Source: Vibrio fortis
Lineage (GTDB): Bacteria > Pseudomonadota > Gammaproteobacteria > Enterobacterales > Vibrionaceae
NCBI RefSeq assembly: GCF_024347475.1
Contig: NZ_AP025487.1
Coordinates: 682,001 to 746,000 of the forward strand
Length of the DNA: 64,000 nt
Direction: 5' to 3'
A program made the translations under genes and the position numbers. This document shows, piece by piece, positions 62,601 to 64,000 of the stretch. The notes beneath the pieces were generated by a model. That model was not told where the DNA came from and made no database searches. It saw only the letters and a program-made list of their open reading frames with translations. The stretch's first letter is position 1. Each line of letters begins with the position of its first letter.

Positions 62601-64000
62601 GCTTGGTAAAGGGACATCTTTATCTCAATGTACTGTTAAAGCAGGTGTTACGTTAGTTATTGATGGCTCAGCAAACCCAAGTTTCAATAACTGTAGTTTT
62701 GAAGGTGAGTATGGTAATCCAATTACTATTACAAATAGTGAAAACTACGATAAAGAAAATACATCACCGACAGTATCATTAAACTCGACAAACGCTACTT
62801 ATACGATCTTTAAAGAATTAGCACAGCGTAAACTTGGTTTAAGTAATACAAAAGTTGTTAACAGTGAAATATACGTATCACCGAATAATGACTATATGCA
62901 TTGGTATGATGCAACTTTTATTGATAGTTACATCAACGCGCGAGAGTTGTACATAAATAATGCTCGAGTTGAGCACTCTAGTTTCGAAGTGGATGACTCA
63001 ATTAATTTTCAAGGTAATTCTAATATTGAGAGTAGTAAAATAATTTCTCAAAGTGGTCGAGTATCTGGTAATGAAAATACGAGCTTTGAAGGTGTATATG
63101 TTGAGAGTAACTATGGTGATTATGACGGTATTGGAACATTCTCTAACGGAATTTGGGGAAGTTATCATTTAGGTGGTGGAACTACTATTTTCACAAATAG
63201 TGATTTAACTCAGTGGCCACATGTTGATTCTAATAATTCTATTTTCTTTGATGGCGTAGCAATCATCGAAAATGAAGAAGTTCTGAACTATGGCTACGGT
63301 AATCCAGAAGATCGCAAAGGTGATGGTGAAGCAACAACAGTTGTAACTAACCCTAATTCTGGTAGTACATTCACTATTGATGGTGTAGACAACCCACGTA
63401 CAGAAAAGAACTTCGCAAACGGTGTTCATGATCTTTGGGATATGCGTAATGTTGGTACTGGTATTGTTGAACCAGGACCTGCATCTGATTTAATTAAGAA
63501 CCCACTGTTCATTCAAATGCCGATGGAAGTTGGTAACTGGCTATATCAAGGTGAATTAACCTTTGGTGCTGATGGTACGGTTACTTACATGTGCTACAAA
63601 GCACAAGTCGGTGATAGTGATTGGACTAGAGATCCAAGCTGTGATGCGACTGGTTACTGGTATATCAGTAATGGTCAAATCATATTTACTTGGATTGAAG
63701 GTGAAGGCCCTTGGGATAGTATTTCTGTTTCAGTGAATGAAAATGGTGTAATTGTGATTGGCGGTAATGACACAACCACAGAACCAGTAGCGCCAAAAAC
63801 TGAGAAGGAAATGCGTGAGTCTGGTTATGACTACTATGTATTCTCTGGTGTAATTCAACTGCAGGATTACACAGGTAATTGGGTTGAGCTTCTTGATAAC
63901 TTGAATACTTATGTTCAAGCTCAGGAAGGGCAATTAACTATGGTCGTTGATCAAAATGATGGCAGCTTCGAATTTGAAGGTTGGCTTAAAGCTGGTCAGT
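56665..64000 (+). CDS. Giant modular surface lipoprotein (3' end outside window)
   Basis: One frame stays open from ATG 56665 to the window end, giving more than 2,440 residues. A lipoprotein signal ends in TLLIGC (Cys20), followed by GGDSGGGSS. Two 45-residue Cys-bounded repeats come next (GIDTNGNGVLDPNEV and GIDLNGNNQLDSNEV). From about residue 270 to 1030 there are many carboxypeptidase-regulatory-like/SpaA-like repeats, each with a G-x-Y-x-V-x-V-type core such as LPGGDYTVTIEHANF. An FnIII-like domain lies near 1390-1485 (VGYRLYRSENAGTTFELV), a beta-helix-like part at 1490-1830 (YNYWGSIDILGD), thrombospondin-3-like calcium repeats at about 1840-1950 (DTDGDGVNDGDEVALGYDP), and more beta-helix-like sequence. 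It is probably a surface-exposed adhesin or matrix-type protein; function is unknown. Confidence 0.9.
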   Translation, partial: MVSISRYVFCLLLATLLIGCGGDSGGGSSTPNPGTPGSSIVTKQIDLPAGDICPSGGIQIETGIDTNGNGVLDPNEVTDTQNVCHGSASLVELEVVEEGDATCPLGGQKITSGIDLNGNNQLDSNEVLDTAYICNGSDGSITPEPQPELSGLATISGNIDTSIVDRINNSNLSVFNNGTAAGQIALVSQCGSFGVSQTQPSSDSEIFAPVIDPIMIQPDARGDFSIEVPACSGYGVIIIDPETGKGYYSAPSILPIEPEDDIIIEPIGEEELMPLGGVKFTVISTQTNQPVSGAKLTFRPLNDSAVTDINGAVEMIGLPGGDYTVTIEHANFVSKAVSFTVEKDKTTDLSNIELLVEKGSITGQIAAEGINIPANIVVHARAHDGTTYTSITNESGIYKLNHLPVGEGYSIVVAPNDFDAEKVDNVSVESDSTTLVETIILRRAQPDAGSFAGYALFDNKSEKLNHAGIIVSIEGTDKEAITAKDGSFIINGLAADSYTINFTDSNYKATAAEAEIHKGTVTWVAPQFLVSETGSLRGEINDDSGNAVANQAVLLTPAGISTVTDSQGNFAFTDVPAAAYTLEVNKDGYHSTSIPVTIAVNSDVVLAEPVVIKPIRFTGNVEADGVALADAKVVIAGGNLSSELQVTTDSDGTFEFKGLSGANYKITVSKTGYTTQNISIVLPEGEDYELPYSIDLTRSYGVVSGIVTLKDQTDHSGVVVKLPNVDATILTSASGYWQYSLPTGIYNGGVTYSKSGFISQMADNEFTVIYGQTTLLTSIQLVAETGAITGKVLSEGVPVADVTVQSQEQSVQTNAQGIYQITELAVGETDVRFSKAGVVSTTTKATVLAEKIVTVDDVSLMSRKVTGKVTDGTVVLADAIATLVGTGYSSTVQTNEEGLFEFQRVPVGTFQLQVSKAGYKGEQQSLTVPDIIEFNLPFDIALDPVQGIAKGSAKLDGRTEHSAILVELNGTRYKTSTDAVGDWSLALPIGNYPDGITFSKDLYSTATYESTIVINDIGDFTVAPQMLVQTHSIVSFDISVANTCPTNVTVDAVGLDNGFTGHYIENDGHFEEKLPLGEYQFTIACTTEGWETLIFELDVEKGKETVQLPEQRLRQSFIVINDGAAYTNEKTVNLSVGNTDAVQMKLEVEGGQSTGWQTFASTATIELNAEDGEQTVIASFKDINGVELPEVDDSIKLDTKLEVVSFAATGAQTNGDTLRLRLNLGETGASVSASLAGVFEDLALLDNGAGGDAAANDGIYERSFNIDTPDEIDAFVTADIIDRAGNELTNTSDSKVVLSSAPEINGLTISSSIKDRTMQLRFTTNEPATTKIAYGTENNLGEPVVINDRLNGNHQITLKELNPNEVVWFRITAQDAAGNEGELLGKEKLAPSQIESINAYAGDREIGLIWAKSEDRSVVGYRLYRSENAGTTFELVNPESLITETYFNDLAVSNDTTYIYYVTAVDGEENQSEASVEASAKPLADLAGPTEVDGGVMMQSEVWLKSRSPYMITANMKVDENAQWVMLPGTEVVFAANPEPATFDANNTRYVQIAGEVLAYGTEEQKVKISQQGGLDAYFEAGVSDSESRLGKGEFHYVEMIQVGVDERKIDLDIFNSSIQLGGVQSNGDSNYYIEQYLQVSDIYNSVLTELGGYAYYDEYCWDDEKHDHVPCWRWQEQGNVNWQIDSLNSSLVKVENSNGLDKVDNGSEIYPFSLYVQGNIDNSEIEFASVSLNTSMDGVNSMSNTKVTQSKVYGPSFKRNTFIKSLVESNQLDFTFNIVDQHTVLTPNNYDNGEYSSAFLAYNYWGSIDILGDILERINYKSGDNNQLYPVISSADLYEADFDKDGIPDYIDPDNDNDGYSDLQEDKLSNFDSEFGTPVIYDPLDPNSYPGHKEPDTDNDGIPDSEDDDIDGDGLSNADEEELGTDPYIADTDGDGVNDGDEVALGYDPLNKDQTPLYGNISDVVIDDSWANNKGEVALGKGTSLSQCTVKAGVTLVIDGSANPSFNNCSFEGEYGNPITITNSENYDKENTSPTVSLNSTNATYTIFKELAQRKLGLSNTKVVNSEIYVSPNNDYMHWYDATFIDSYINARELYINNARVEHSSFEVDDSINFQGNSNIESSKIISQSGRVSGNENTSFEGVYVESNYGDYDGIGTFSNGIWGSYHLGGGTTIFTNSDLTQWPHVDSNNSIFFDGVAIIENEEVLNYGYGNPEDRKGDGEATTVVTNPNSGSTFTIDGVDNPRTEKNFANGVHDLWDMRNVGTGIVEPGPASDLIKNPLFIQMPMEVGNWLYQGELTFGADGTVTYMCYKAQVGDSDWTRDPSCDATGYWYISNGQIIFTWIEGEGPWDSISVSVNENGVIVIGGNDTTTEPVAPKTEKEMRESGYDYYVFSGVIQLQDYTGNWVELLDNLNTYVQAQEGQLTMVVDQNDGSFEFEGWLKAGQ

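Overview
The window reads as a piece of chromosome 1 of a marine Vibrio. The gene order ssrA-smpB-ratA-rnfH-bamE-recN-nadK-grpE-dnaK-dnaJ followed by a minor-pilin cluster matches, from general knowledge, the region around the VPI-1 insertion site of Vibrio cholerae. The tmRNA tag peptide, a GH19 chitinase, a PL7 alginate lyase and Na+-coupled transporters fit the same picture. The species cannot be named from the sequence alone.

Layout. 1-1.5 kb: end of a urease accessory cluster (possible ureJ tail, ureF, ureG). 1.5-6.3 kb: xseA divergent from guaB, then guaA with a PurR-type operator. 6.5-8.3 kb: a secreted GH19 chitinase, followed by about 400 bp of noncoding palindromic tandem repeats. 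9-13.5 kb: an acetate transporter, an alanine/glycine symporter, and an odd PTS pair (a mannitol IIC-only permease plus an MtlR homologue). 13.7-20.7 kb: a lipoprotein, a beta-CASP MBL protein, plsC, a methyltransferase-HNH fusion with a DUF429 partner, and two genes of copper-chaperone type. 21-23 kb: a periplasmic protein with repeated retropepsin-like domains.

23.0-28.7 kb is a 5.7-kb integrative element inserted at the 3' end of ssrA. It has direct repeats at both ends, a P4-type tyrosine integrase, an AlpA-like regulator, an HUH-type replication protein, an unknown divergent gene, and a two-gene cargo: an apparently active EAL phosphodiesterase overlapping an AraC-type regulator. Both ends carry an ssrA-type terminator, so the element seems to have brought its own replacement.

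28.7-41.3 kb is core: tmRNA and SmpB, RatA/RnfH, BamE, RecN behind LexA boxes, NadK, and the heat-shock chaperones GrpE/DnaK/DnaJ with sigma-32-like promoters. A Na+:dicarboxylate symporter and an alginate lyase lie between grpE and dnaK. A perfect 15-copy heptamer array framed by a 13-bp inverted repeat sits between dnaK and dnaJ. 41.5-44.9 kb: type IV minor pilins. 45.2-56.3 kb: an AbgT transporter, a CBS/CorC membrane protein, tadA, a 41-residue basic protein gene, ohr/ohrR, mltF and purL.

56.7 kb to the window end: a single open frame of more than 2,440 codons encoding a giant surface lipoprotein built of carboxypeptidase-regulatory-like, FnIII, thrombospondin-3-like and beta-helix-like modules. 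It is cut by the window edge.

The least explained items are the ssrA element with its EAL/AraC cargo and palindromic operators, the methyltransferase-HNH/DUF429 pair, the IIC-only mannitol permease, the heptamer arrays, and the giant lipoprotein.
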